Positions 1 to 6,962 of a stretch of DNA of 64,000 nt are shown one piece after another. A model generated the notes under the pieces. It saw only the letters and a list, made by a program, of their open reading frames with translations, made no database searches and was not told the DNA's origin. The stretch is from positions 124,001-188,000 of the forward strand of contig WGMO01000013.1 in NCBI GenBank assembly GCA_016125075.1. The letters are read 5' to 3'. The DNA comes from Terrimonas sp. GTDB lineage: Bacteria > Bacteroidota > Bacteroidia > Chitinophagales > Chitinophagaceae. Both the position numbers and the translations under genes were made by a program. Position 1 is the stretch's first letter. Each line of letters starts with the position of its first letter.

Positions 1-614
1 AGTCTTACCCGCTGAAAGTGATCTTTTTTTCCAAAAATTTCAAATGGCTGCTCCTTGCACTCATCCTTATTGTGATGGCAGTATTTACGATATTCCTGAA
101 TAACCTGAATGCCAACAAGGCCAATTCCTGGTTCAAAAGGTTGCAATTGGTATCCTCAGCCGCATTCAGTATAGGCCATGGAGGCAATGATGCCCAAAAA
201 GTGATGGGCATTATCACTGCGGCGCTGATCGCACAGGGCAATATCAGCGAGTTTTCACAAATGCCGGTATGGGTACCCATTTCCTGCTATACGGCCATTG
301 CATTCGGTACCATGAGCGGGGGATGGAAGATCGTCAAGACCATGGGAACCCGCATCACCAAAGTAACACCCTTTGAAGGGGTGGCAGCAGAAACAGCGGG
401 CGCCATCACCTTGTTTGTAACAGAAGCATTGAAAATACCCGTAAGCACAACGCATACGATCACGGGTTCCATTATCGGGGTCGGGGCCACGAAAAGGCTT
501 TCTGCCGTTCGATGGGGCGTAACCGTAAACCTGCTCTGGGCCTGGATATTGACCATCCCGGTGAGTGGTTTACTGGCAGCCGGTATCTATTCCATTGTCC
601 GTCTTTTTTTATAG
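1..614 (+). CDS. Inorganic phosphate transporter, PiT family (C-terminal part; gene begins before the window)
   Basis: The reading frame is open from base 3, so the gene starts upstream and only about 200 C-terminal residues are here. A GTG at 18 could be mistaken for a start, but the family is much longer. The signature repeat half is clear: SIGHGGNDAQKVMG, then AFGTMSGGWKIVKTMG, TPFEGVAAETAGA and VSTTHTITGSIIGVG, which are the PiT/PHO-4 motifs including the conserved GGNDAQK block. Several hydrophobic segments alternate with these motifs, as expected for an inner-membrane proton- or sodium-coupled phosphate symporter. The next gene, galE, follows after about 50 bases and is not obviously related. 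Confidence 0.93.
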   Translation, partial: SYPLKVIFFSKNFKWLLLALILIVMAVFTIFLNNLNANKANSWFKRLQLVSSAAFSIGHGGNDAQKVMGIITAALIAQGNISEFSQMPVWVPISCYTAIAFGTMSGGWKIVKTMGTRITKVTPFEGVAAETAGAITLFVTEALKIPVSTTHTITGSIIGVGATKRLSAVRWGVTVNLLWAWILTIPVSGLLAAGIYSIVRLFL

Positions 615-665
615 AGATTTCATTTCTAATAAAAATTGCTGATTTTTGCCGGAATAAAAATGTTT

Positions 666-1721
666 ATGGCTAAAATTCTTGTCACTGGCGGTTGCGGTTA
701 TATTGGTACACATACTTTAGTAGACCTGATTGAAAACGGCTATGATGTTATCTCTGTGGATAATAATTCCAGGTCAAATTTTCATATGCTGGAAGGGGTG
801 GAAAAGATCACCGGAAAAAAAATCAAGAATTACAAGGTTGACCTCTGCAATTTTGATGACAGTTTTGCCATTTTCCAGGAAAACCCCGACCTGACCGGCA
901 TCATCCATTTTGCTGCCTATAAATCAGTGGGGGAGTCTGTCGAACAGCCCCTGATGTATTTTGAAAACAACCTCATGTCGCTGATCAACCTGCTGAAATG
1001 TGTGCAGGAATTCAATACCCCGCATTTTGTATTTTCATCCTCCTGTACTGTTTATGGAGAACCCGATGAAATCCCGGTTACAGAACGAACCCCTCCCAAA
1101 CCTGCCGCTTCCCCCTATGGCTATACCAAACAAATGGGAGAGCAAATCGTGAATGAATTTGCAAAAAGCGTGGATATCAGTTGCATTCTTTTACGCTATT
1201 TTAACCCGGTTGGCGCCCATCCTTCCAACCTGATTGGAGAAGTACCCGTTGGAAAACCACAAAACCTGTTTCCAGCCATCACGCAGACGGCGATCGGCAA
1301 ACTGCCGCAAATGGTTGTGTATGGTGATGATTATCCCACCCGTGATGGCTCCTGCCTCAGGGATTTTGTACATGTAAGCGATCTTGCCCATGCCCATACC
1401 CTTGCCTTACAATACCTCGAAGCAGGAAAGAATGATAAGAAATGCGAGGTGTTTAACCTTGGTACCGGAAATGGTGTTACCGTTCTGGAAGCGATAAAGA
1501 CCTTTGAAAAAGTTAGCGGTCAAAAACTGAACTACAAAATCGGTCCGCGACGCCCGGGCGATATCATGGCCATTTATGCGAACAATGATCTGGCAAAGGA
1601 TATCCTGGGATGGGAAACAAAATATGATCTTGAAGATATGGTCAGCACCGCCTGGAAATGGGAATTATTTTTAAAACAGGATGAAAACGTTTATAACGGC
1701 AATCAATCCAAACTGAATTAA
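666..1721 (+). CDS. galE: UDP-glucose 4-epimerase
   Basis: Extended short-chain dehydrogenase that interconverts UDP-glucose and UDP-galactose for the Leloir pathway and for cell-surface sugars. The N-terminal NAD motif GGCGYIG is at residues 8-14. The catalytic serine region FSSSCTVYGEP and the YxxxK pair in SPYGYTKQMGEQ are present, followed by LRYFNPVGAHPS and GDYPTRDGSCLRDFVHV, all typical of GalE. From the chosen ATG at 666 the protein has 351 residues, close to the usual 330-350. A second ATG at 660 adds two residues, and an upstream TTG at 636 is unlikely because it would run through the probable promoter. It is probably monocistronic; the next gene has its own good promoter. Confidence 0.95.
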   Translation: MAKILVTGGCGYIGTHTLVDLIENGYDVISVDNNSRSNFHMLEGVEKITGKKIKNYKVDLCNFDDSFAIFQENPDLTGIIHFAAYKSVGESVEQPLMYFENNLMSLINLLKCVQEFNTPHFVFSSSCTVYGEPDEIPVTERTPPKPAASPYGYTKQMGEQIVNEFAKSVDISCILLRYFNPVGAHPSNLIGEVPVGKPQNLFPAITQTAIGKLPQMVVYGDDYPTRDGSCLRDFVHVSDLAHAHTLALQYLEAGKNDKKCEVFNLGTGNGVTVLEAIKTFEKVSGQKLNYKIGPRRPGDIMAIYANNDLAKDILGWETKYDLEDMVSTAWKWELFLKQDENVYNGNQSKLN

Positions 1722-1743
1722 TTATCCACTTTTATCTTTACTG

Positions 1744-1774
1744 TTGGCTGGCCAAACCTTAAAACTTACTTTTG
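1744..1774 (+). promoter_or_regulatory. Bacteroidota-type promoter of the transketolase gene
   Basis: TTG at 1744-1746 and a perfect TAnnTTTG box (TACTTTTG, 1767-1774) are separated by 20 bases. This matches the primary sigma consensus of Bacteroidota. The ATG at 1793 lies 19 bases after the -7 box, giving a short leader. Confidence 0.75.
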
Positions 1775-1792
1775 CGGCATTAAATTTTTCTA

Positions 1793-2746
1793 ATGCTCAA
1801 AGACATTCAACCCACAGGAAAGAAAGATACCAGAAGCGGATTTGGAGACGGCATCCTTGAAGCGGCCAGAAAAAATCCAGACATTGTTGCTTTGACGGCT
1901 GACCTGGCCGGTTCCCTCAAATTGCACCCTTTTATCAAGGAGTTTCCTGACCGGTTTTTTCAATGCGGTATTGCAGAAGCCAATATGATTGGCATTGCGG
2001 CCGGTCTTACCATCGGCGGAAAGATCCCATATACCACCACCTTTGCCAACTTCTCAACCGGGCGTGTATATGACCAGATCCGGCAAAGTGTAGCCTACAG
2101 CGGAAAAAATGTCAAGATATGTGCCTCCCATGCGGGTCTTACCCTGGGAGAGGATGGTGCAACCCACCAGATACTGGAAGATATCGGCATGATGAAGATG
2201 CTTCCGGGAATGACAGTGATAGTTCCCTGTGATTATGCGCAAACAAAAGCGGCCACTGAAGCAATTGCCGATTATGAAGGCCCCGTATACCTGCGATTTG
2301 GCAGACCGGTATGGCCCATCTTCACCAGTGATAAACCATTTACCATTGGCAAGGCCCAGCAATTCAGCGAAGGCAGTGATGTTTCCATTTTCGCTTGCGG
2401 GCATATGGTCTGGAATGCGATCCAGGCGGGTGCCATCCTTGAAGAAAAGGGCATCAGTGTAGAAGTGATCAATATCCATACTATTAAGCCGATCGATGAA
2501 GCGGCGATCCTGGCCTCCCTATCTAAAACCAGATGTGCCGTTACCGTAGAAGAGCACAATATCATCGGAGGAATGGGCGACGCTGTTGCCCAGGTGGCGG
2601 CACGTCATCTGCCAACACCCATTGAATATGTTGGGGTAAAAGACAGCTTCGGGGAAAGCGGCACTCCCATGGAACTCCTGAAAAAATATGGACTCGATAT
2701 CCCGGATATTGTGCAGGCTGCTGAAAAAGTAATGTCAAGAAAATAA
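1793..2746 (+). CDS. Transketolase, C-terminal (pyrimidine-binding) subunit
   Basis: 317 residues covering the central pyrimidine-binding and C-terminal domains of transketolase, which transfers two-carbon units between sugar phosphates with thiamine diphosphate. Diagnostic pieces are the N-terminal RSGFGDGILEAARKNPDIV, FQCGIAEANMIGIAAGL (with the Glu that activates ThDP), TTFANFSTGRVYDQIRQS, SHAGLTLGEDGATHQ and the C-terminal TVEEHNIIGGMGDAVA. A full-length enzyme has about 620-670 residues, so a separate N-terminal subunit with the diphosphate-binding domain is required. That gene is often adjacent, but here galE lies upstream and a sigma factor downstream, so the partner must be elsewhere. 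The start is supported by the promoter at 1744-1774. Confidence 0.92.
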   Translation: MLKDIQPTGKKDTRSGFGDGILEAARKNPDIVALTADLAGSLKLHPFIKEFPDRFFQCGIAEANMIGIAAGLTIGGKIPYTTTFANFSTGRVYDQIRQSVAYSGKNVKICASHAGLTLGEDGATHQILEDIGMMKMLPGMTVIVPCDYAQTKAATEAIADYEGPVYLRFGRPVWPIFTSDKPFTIGKAQQFSEGSDVSIFACGHMVWNAIQAGAILEEKGISVEVINIHTIKPIDEAAILASLSKTRCAVTVEEHNIIGGMGDAVAQVAARHLPTPIEYVGVKDSFGESGTPMELLKKYGLDIPDIVQAAEKVMSRK

Positions 2747-2769
2747 TAACAGGTAATTGATCCTTCAAG

Positions 2770-2800
2770 AAACAGGTTTTTATAAGAAACCTGTTTTTTT
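2770..2800 (+). terminator. Rho-independent terminator after the transketolase gene
   Basis: A perfect 10-bp hairpin (AAACAGGTTT / AAACCTGTTT, loop of 7) is followed by T residues, 24 bases after the stop codon. Confidence 0.85.
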
Positions 2801-2811
2801 ATTGCTGCTGC

Positions 2812-2842
2812 TTTGATACCAGGACCTGCTTTTATAATTTTA
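2812..2842 (+). promoter_or_regulatory. Probable promoter of the ECF sigma operon
   Basis: TTTG at 2812-2815 is followed after 19 bases by TAATTTTA (2835-2842), a 7/8 match to TAnnTTTG. The ATG at 2873 lies 30 bases downstream. The motif argues against the upstream in-frame TTG at 2813 as a start. Confidence 0.5.
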
Positions 2843-2872
2843 ACCATTAAATTTGACAATAAACCTGAACCG

Positions 2873-3427
2873 ATGTCGCTGACGAACCTGAGTGATACTG
2901 AATTGCTGGCTGAGTTCCGTAACCCGGTAACGAAAGAAAAAGCATTTACAGCCATCATCAAGAAATACCAGGAAAAATTGTACTGGCACCTCCGCCGGAT
3001 GGTAGTGGAACATGAAGATGCCAACGATGTTTTACAGAATGTTTTTATCCGTGTCTGGAATGGGTTGGAAAAATTCAGGGAAGACAGCCAGCTGTATACC
3101 TGGATGTACAGGGTGGCCACCAATGAATGCCTGAGTTTCCTGGAACAGCAGAAAAGAAGGTCCTCAGTTTCGCTGAGTGAAGTGGAATCGGGTTTGGAAA
3201 ATAAAATTAAGGCCGACCAGAATTTTGACGCCAATAAGCTGGAATGGAAATTACAATTGGCCATTCAGCAATTGCCTGATAAGCAAAGAGTTGTATTTCA
3301 ACTCCGGTATTATGAAGAAATGCCCTACGAAGAAATGAGCCGGGTACTGGAAACCAGCGAAGGTGCCCTCAAAGCAAGCTATCATCATGCAGTAAAGAAA
3401 ATTGAGGACTATATTAAAAATCATTAA
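2873..3427 (+). CDS. RNA polymerase ECF sigma factor (sigma-70 family)
   Basis: 184 residues from ATG 2873 (MSLTNLSDTELLAEF). Region 2 covers roughly residues 20-90, with ANDVLQNVFIRVWNGLEKF and YTWMYRVATNECLSFLEQQ, the -10 binding and DNA melting helices. Region 4 covers about 125-180, with IQQLPDKQRVVFQLRYYEEM and MSRVLETSEGALKASYHHAVKKI, the -35 binding helix-turn-helix. A flexible linker separates the two. It is followed by a membrane protein likely to hold it inactive (3465) and an exported protein (4269), a common ECF arrangement in Bacteroidota. The signal it responds to cannot be read from the sequence. Confidence 0.95.
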   Translation: MSLTNLSDTELLAEFRNPVTKEKAFTAIIKKYQEKLYWHLRRMVVEHEDANDVLQNVFIRVWNGLEKFREDSQLYTWMYRVATNECLSFLEQQKRRSSVSLSEVESGLENKIKADQNFDANKLEWKLQLAIQQLPDKQRVVFQLRYYEEMPYEEMSRVLETSEGALKASYHHAVKKIEDYIKNH

Positions 3428-3464
3428 ACCTTAAGCCATTAGGCCTGTCTTATTACAGTTAAAA

Positions 3465-4262
3465 ATGACTAAAAGACAAGACATATTAGCGGAATTGCAG
3501 GAATTGAGCAGCACTTTGCCTTCACAAAGCATTGATAACCTGTATACTGTACCAGATGGTTATTTTGCTGACCTGGCGGACAGGATCATGGGTCATATCC
3601 GTGCTTCAGAAGCCAAAGACGCACAGGAAGAACTGAAAATGATTGCTCCCCTGTTGTCCAATGTCTCAAAAAGGCCCTGTTACCAGGTGCCCGAAGGTTA
3701 TTTTGAAGATCTTGAAAGTTCCCTGATGGAGGGCATCAGGCAACACGAGGATTACCATTCTGCCGGGGAAGAAATCGATTCGATTTCACCGCTGTTAGGC
3801 AGTATCCGGAATAAACCGGTATTCACGGTGCCGGAAGGCTATTTTGATAAAATAGAAAGCCCTGCATCCGTTTCCACCGCCGAAACGGAGGTCGCAGCAC
3901 CTGCAAAAGTGATTGCCATCAGCAGCCGCAGGTGGTTCCGTTATGCAGTTGCCGCCGTGGTGGCCGGTGCCATTTTGATGAGTGGGATCACATTGTTTAC
4001 CGGTAAAACATCCACCGGTTCAGTGGCCGGCATTGAAAAACAAATTGGCAAAGACATTAAAAACAATAAGATCAGCGCGGAAGATGTTAATGATTTTCTT
4101 GACCTGACCGAGGCCGTTGCTGCTGTGGATACAAAGTCAACCACCAGTTCCGACATTCCTTCGATTTCCAGTAATTACCTGAAGGATGTTTCTGATGATG
4201 AGATCATCGATTTCTTAAACGAATTACCGGATGAATCCAATGATATGGCGATTCTTAATTAA
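3465..4262 (+). CDS. Putative anti-sigma membrane protein with three GYF repeats
   Basis: 265 residues, 37 bases behind the sigma gene. The cytoplasmic N-terminal half contains three copies of a 46-47-residue unit: VPDGYF at 29-34, VPEGYF at 75-80 and VPEGYF at 122-127. Each is preceded by an L-rich stretch (APLLS.., SPLLG..) and followed by an acidic helix. One transmembrane segment spans about residues 158-178 (FRYAVAAVVAGAILMSGITLF) and is followed by an acidic region of about 85 residues predicted to lie outside the cytoplasm. No zinc-binding HxxxCxxC anti-sigma motif is visible. The anti-sigma role is inferred from position and topology; the VP-x-GYF units may be the sigma-binding element. 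Confidence 0.7.
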   Translation: MTKRQDILAELQELSSTLPSQSIDNLYTVPDGYFADLADRIMGHIRASEAKDAQEELKMIAPLLSNVSKRPCYQVPEGYFEDLESSLMEGIRQHEDYHSAGEEIDSISPLLGSIRNKPVFTVPEGYFDKIESPASVSTAETEVAAPAKVIAISSRRWFRYAVAAVVAGAILMSGITLFTGKTSTGSVAGIEKQIGKDIKNNKISAEDVNDFLDLTEAVAAVDTKSTTSSDIPSISSNYLKDVSDDEIIDFLNELPDESNDMAILN

Positions 4263-4268
4263 AAGAAC

Positions 4269-4706
4269 ATGAAAAAGATATTATTCATATTCGGTGTATT
4301 GCTCTTCTCTTTCTCCTTTGTCCATGCCCAGGATGAATCAAATGATGAGGCCAATGGAAAAGTGAAAGAGCGTTTCCGGGAGTTCATGCAACAACGCCTG
4401 AACTTATCCAAAGAGGAAGCCAACAGGGCCTTCCCGTTATTTCTGCGCTATTTTAATGAGATCCGGACCACCAACCAGCAATTCAGGGATGATAAACTGG
4501 TCAGGCAACAAAAGATCATTGAAATCAAACTCCGTTTCAGAGACCAGATCAGACAAACCATCAAGGACCGCCCGGAAAGAATGGACCCCGAAAAAGTGGA
4601 CAGGGCCGTCATAGAGTTCCGGCAGGCTTTAAAAGATGAGGCGGGCAAAAGAAACCTGCAGCTCAGGCGAAGAGGAGGATTGGATAACCCGAAACGAAAC
4701 AACTAA
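4269..4706 (+). CDS. Small exported helical protein of the ECF sigma cluster (Spy/CpxP-like sensor candidate)
   Basis: 145 residues, starting 6 bases after the preceding stop. A signal peptide (MKKILFIFGVLLFSFSFVHAQ) ends near residue 21. The mature part is charged and almost all helix, rich in Arg, Glu and Gln: RFREFMQQRLNLSKEEANRAFPLFLRY and later IEFRQALKDEAGKRNLQLRRR. The LNLSKEEA-type turn resembles LTxxQ-type periplasmic chaperones such as Spy/CpxP. Similar proteins in Bacteroidota are often labelled sensor of ECF-type sigma factor. A role in sensing envelope stress or in binding the anti-sigma protein is an inference from context. Confidence 0.65.
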   Translation: MKKILFIFGVLLFSFSFVHAQDESNDEANGKVKERFREFMQQRLNLSKEEANRAFPLFLRYFNEIRTTNQQFRDDKLVRQQKIIEIKLRFRDQIRQTIKDRPERMDPEKVDRAVIEFRQALKDEAGKRNLQLRRRGGLDNPKRNN

Positions 4707-4770
4707 AATCATTTTACTGTATCTTTAAAACTGGTGTTTTTCATAGGTTAACAACGGCCAGCTCTCTCCA

Positions 4771-4795
4771 GGGCGGGCCATTTTTTTATCCGCCC
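4771..4795. terminator. Hairpin between the convergent sigma operon and MBL gene
   Basis: A 6-bp GGGCGG / CCGCCC stem encloses a 13-base loop containing a T run. It lies between the end of the sigma operon (4706) and the end of the minus-strand MBL gene (4809). A terminator role is plausible but no T tract follows the stem on either strand. Confidence 0.4.
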
Positions 4796-4808
4796 AATGA
4801 GCGTCGGG

Positions 4809-5582
4809 CTACTGAACCACATCTTCATTTCCCGGGCGATAAACCGGTGTTTTGATATCATGATAAAATAAGAAAGTCCAGTTTTCCTGCCGGCCTTTTT
4901 CCCACCAGGCAGTTCGTAAAGCCGCCGCCTTTTTACCATCATGATCATACTTGGCGACAAAGCGGTGCTTCATTTGCTGCAATTGCGGAGCATCATCCCC
5001 TCCGAAAAAGACCAGTTCATCATCTTCTTTGATCCAAAACACCTGGTGATAAGGGGCATGTGCACCCGTTACCGAATAATGGATATACCCGTCAATCCAG
5101 CCCTCGTCCTCTTCCAGCAAAACAACATTTGTATGGGATTCCAGCAGGGCAAGTTCGGAAGGGATATAGGAGGGCAATCCTTTTGAAAAGGCAAATTCCA
5201 ACTCCTTTTTCTGGATATAGTAAACAGCATTGGGAAAACTAAGGGTATACCTGCCTGTAAGCTTATCCTCCTGGCAAAGACCACCGGCATGATCCTTATG
5301 TAAATGCGACATCAGCACCTTGGTGATTTCCCCAGCGGCGATCCCTGCCTTTTCCAGGTTTTGGTGGATCTGCAAATGCCCATTTTTCTGAAAGCCAAGA
5401 CCGGTATCAATCAGTAAGATATCCTTAGCAGTCACCACAACAAAGGGCTGGATCTCTACCAACAGGCTCCCGTTAGGCCTGTCCTGCAGATCATGTTCCT
5501 CTTCGCTAAAGGGAATAAACAATTTTGTTTTATCAATCGTGAAAGCGCCTTCACTCAGGGGGATAATTTTCATCATCATCAA
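4809..5582 (-). CDS. MBL-fold metallo-hydrolase
   Basis: 257 residues of the metallo-beta-lactamase fold. The metal-binding motif is SHLHKDHAGG (HxHxDH), preceded by LIDTGLG; a later His and Asp (VTGAHAPYHQVFW, FFGGDDAPQ) fit the remaining ligands. No signal peptide is seen, so it is probably cytoplasmic. The start region reads MMMMK, so the exact ATG is uncertain by up to three codons. It is convergent with the sigma operon and lies downstream of rodA on the same strand with a gap of 45 bases, so it may be read from the mre operon. The substrate cannot be told from sequence; lactonases and other hydrolases share this layout. Confidence 0.88.
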   Translation of the reverse strand: MMMMKIIPLSEGAFTIDKTKLFIPFSEEEHDLQDRPNGSLLVEIQPFVVVTAKDILLIDTGLGFQKNGHLQIHQNLEKAGIAAGEITKVLMSHLHKDHAGGLCQEDKLTGRYTLSFPNAVYYIQKKELEFAFSKGLPSYIPSELALLESHTNVVLLEEDEGWIDGYIHYSVTGAHAPYHQVFWIKEDDELVFFGGDDAPQLQQMKHRFVAKYDHDGKKAAALRTAWWEKGRQENWTFLFYHDIKTPVYRPGNEDVVQ

Positions 5583-5627
5583 AAATACAAAGCCCGGGAA
5601 CGGTTCCTGTTATTGAATACGGAAAAA

Positions 5628-6962
5628 TTATCGCAATACCATTTGGCGGTCGGCATCCAGCCGGACCATGATAAACAAGAGGATGGTATTGGTCAGCAGG
5701 GATGTACCTCCATAACTGATAAAGGGCAGGGGTATCCCGATAACGGGGGCCAATCCCACTGTCATCGCCACATTGATGACAATATGAAAGAAGAACACGG
5801 CTCCCACTGCATAGGCATAACAGCGGCTGAAAACACTTCTTTGTCTTTCTGCGATGGCAACAATCCGGAACAGGAGCAGGAGATAAATCGCCAGCAGGGT
5901 AAGACTGCCTACAAAGCCAAAACCCTCCCCGATTGTACAGAAAATGAAATCGGTCCTTTGTTCCGGTACAAAATCAAAACGGGTCTGCGTCCCTTTTAAT
6001 AATCCTTTTCCCAGCAGGCCGCCGCTACCGATGGCGATCTTGGATTGTTTGACATTATAATCAGGGTCTTTTTTCGAACGCTTCAATTCCTTCTTCACTT
6101 CATTGCTTTTATATTCTTCCGGAATATCACGCCCGATCGTGCTGAAGATCCTTTCGACCTGGTGTTCCTGGAGGATATGCTGAAAGGCAAAGGGTACCCC
6201 GAACCTGATCATGCCCACGCATAAAAGCCAAACCAAAACCACTATCCTCAGTATCGAGCGGTTTCGCTTGAGTTGTTTTCGCATGGCATAGAGAATGAGT
6301 ACGGCGATACCGGTGAGGATCATCGCCAGCAGGTTCTTTTCCACCAGCAGAGTGGCGACCACCAGCGCTGCCAAAGAAAACCCGGTAATCAGTACGGTAG
6401 AAGGAAGTCCTTCCCGGTACATAACGATAAAGAAGGAAAAATAAACCAGGGCCAGGCCTGTTTCGCTTTGCATGATGCTGAACATAGCCGGCAGGAGGGC
6501 GATGCCGGTAGCAATAAGCTGGGCACGAACGGTACTGAAATCCGTTTCCACCCGGGACAGGTATTTCGCCAATGCCAGGGCTACAGTGATCTTACAGAAT
6601 TCTGCGGGCTGAAACTGGAAGCTCCCAAACCTGATAATGGACTTGGTACCGTTTACCGAAATACCAATGGCGAAAACGGCCAGTAACAGCAATATGCCAA
6701 ATACATACCAGAGGTTGGCAGTAGCGGTGAAGAATTTACTATCTATCAGCACCAGGACCAGGGCAATAACGGCAGCGGCAATAAAAAAATAAAACTGCCG
6801 GCTATAGTCGGTCTTGAAACCAAGAAAGGTCTGCACCACCGGAGTCCCTTCCTTATAAGTGGCGGCAAAAATAGCCAGGATACCAATGCAGGACAGCAGG
6901 AACCATATCCACACGATACTCCAGTCAATCCCTTTTGATATGACATTGTTTTGCTGGTTCAT
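5628..6962 (-). CDS. rodA: Peptidoglycan glycosyltransferase RodA (SEDS family)
   Basis: 444 residues with about ten hydrophobic segments. SEDS motifs are present: FQPAEFCKITVALALAKYL (the QPSE-like motif with the conserved Glu), MQSETGLALVYFSFFIVMYR, KSKIAIGSGGLLGKGLLKG and the C-terminal FISYGGTSLLTNT. RodA polymerises lipid II into glycan strands in the elongasome together with PBP2. The start codon overlaps the end of the PBP2 gene by four bases (ATGA type), which suggests translational coupling. At 444 residues it is longer than E. coli RodA (370). The extra sequence lies in the extracytoplasmic loop around EYKSNEVKKELKRSKKDPDY. Confidence 0.94.
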   Translation of the reverse strand: MNQQNNVISKGIDWSIVWIWFLLSCIGILAIFAATYKEGTPVVQTFLGFKTDYSRQFYFFIAAAVIALVLVLIDSKFFTATANLWYVFGILLLLAVFAIGISVNGTKSIIRFGSFQFQPAEFCKITVALALAKYLSRVETDFSTVRAQLIATGIALLPAMFSIMQSETGLALVYFSFFIVMYREGLPSTVLITGFSLAALVVATLLVEKNLLAMILTGIAVLILYAMRKQLKRNRSILRIVVLVWLLCVGMIRFGVPFAFQHILQEHQVERIFSTIGRDIPEEYKSNEVKKELKRSKKDPDYNVKQSKIAIGSGGLLGKGLLKGTQTRFDFVPEQRTDFIFCTIGEGFGFVGSLTLLAIYLLLLFRIVAIAERQRSVFSRCYAYAVGAVFFFHIVINVAMTVGLAPVIGIPLPFISYGGTSLLTNTILLFIMVRLDADRQMVLR

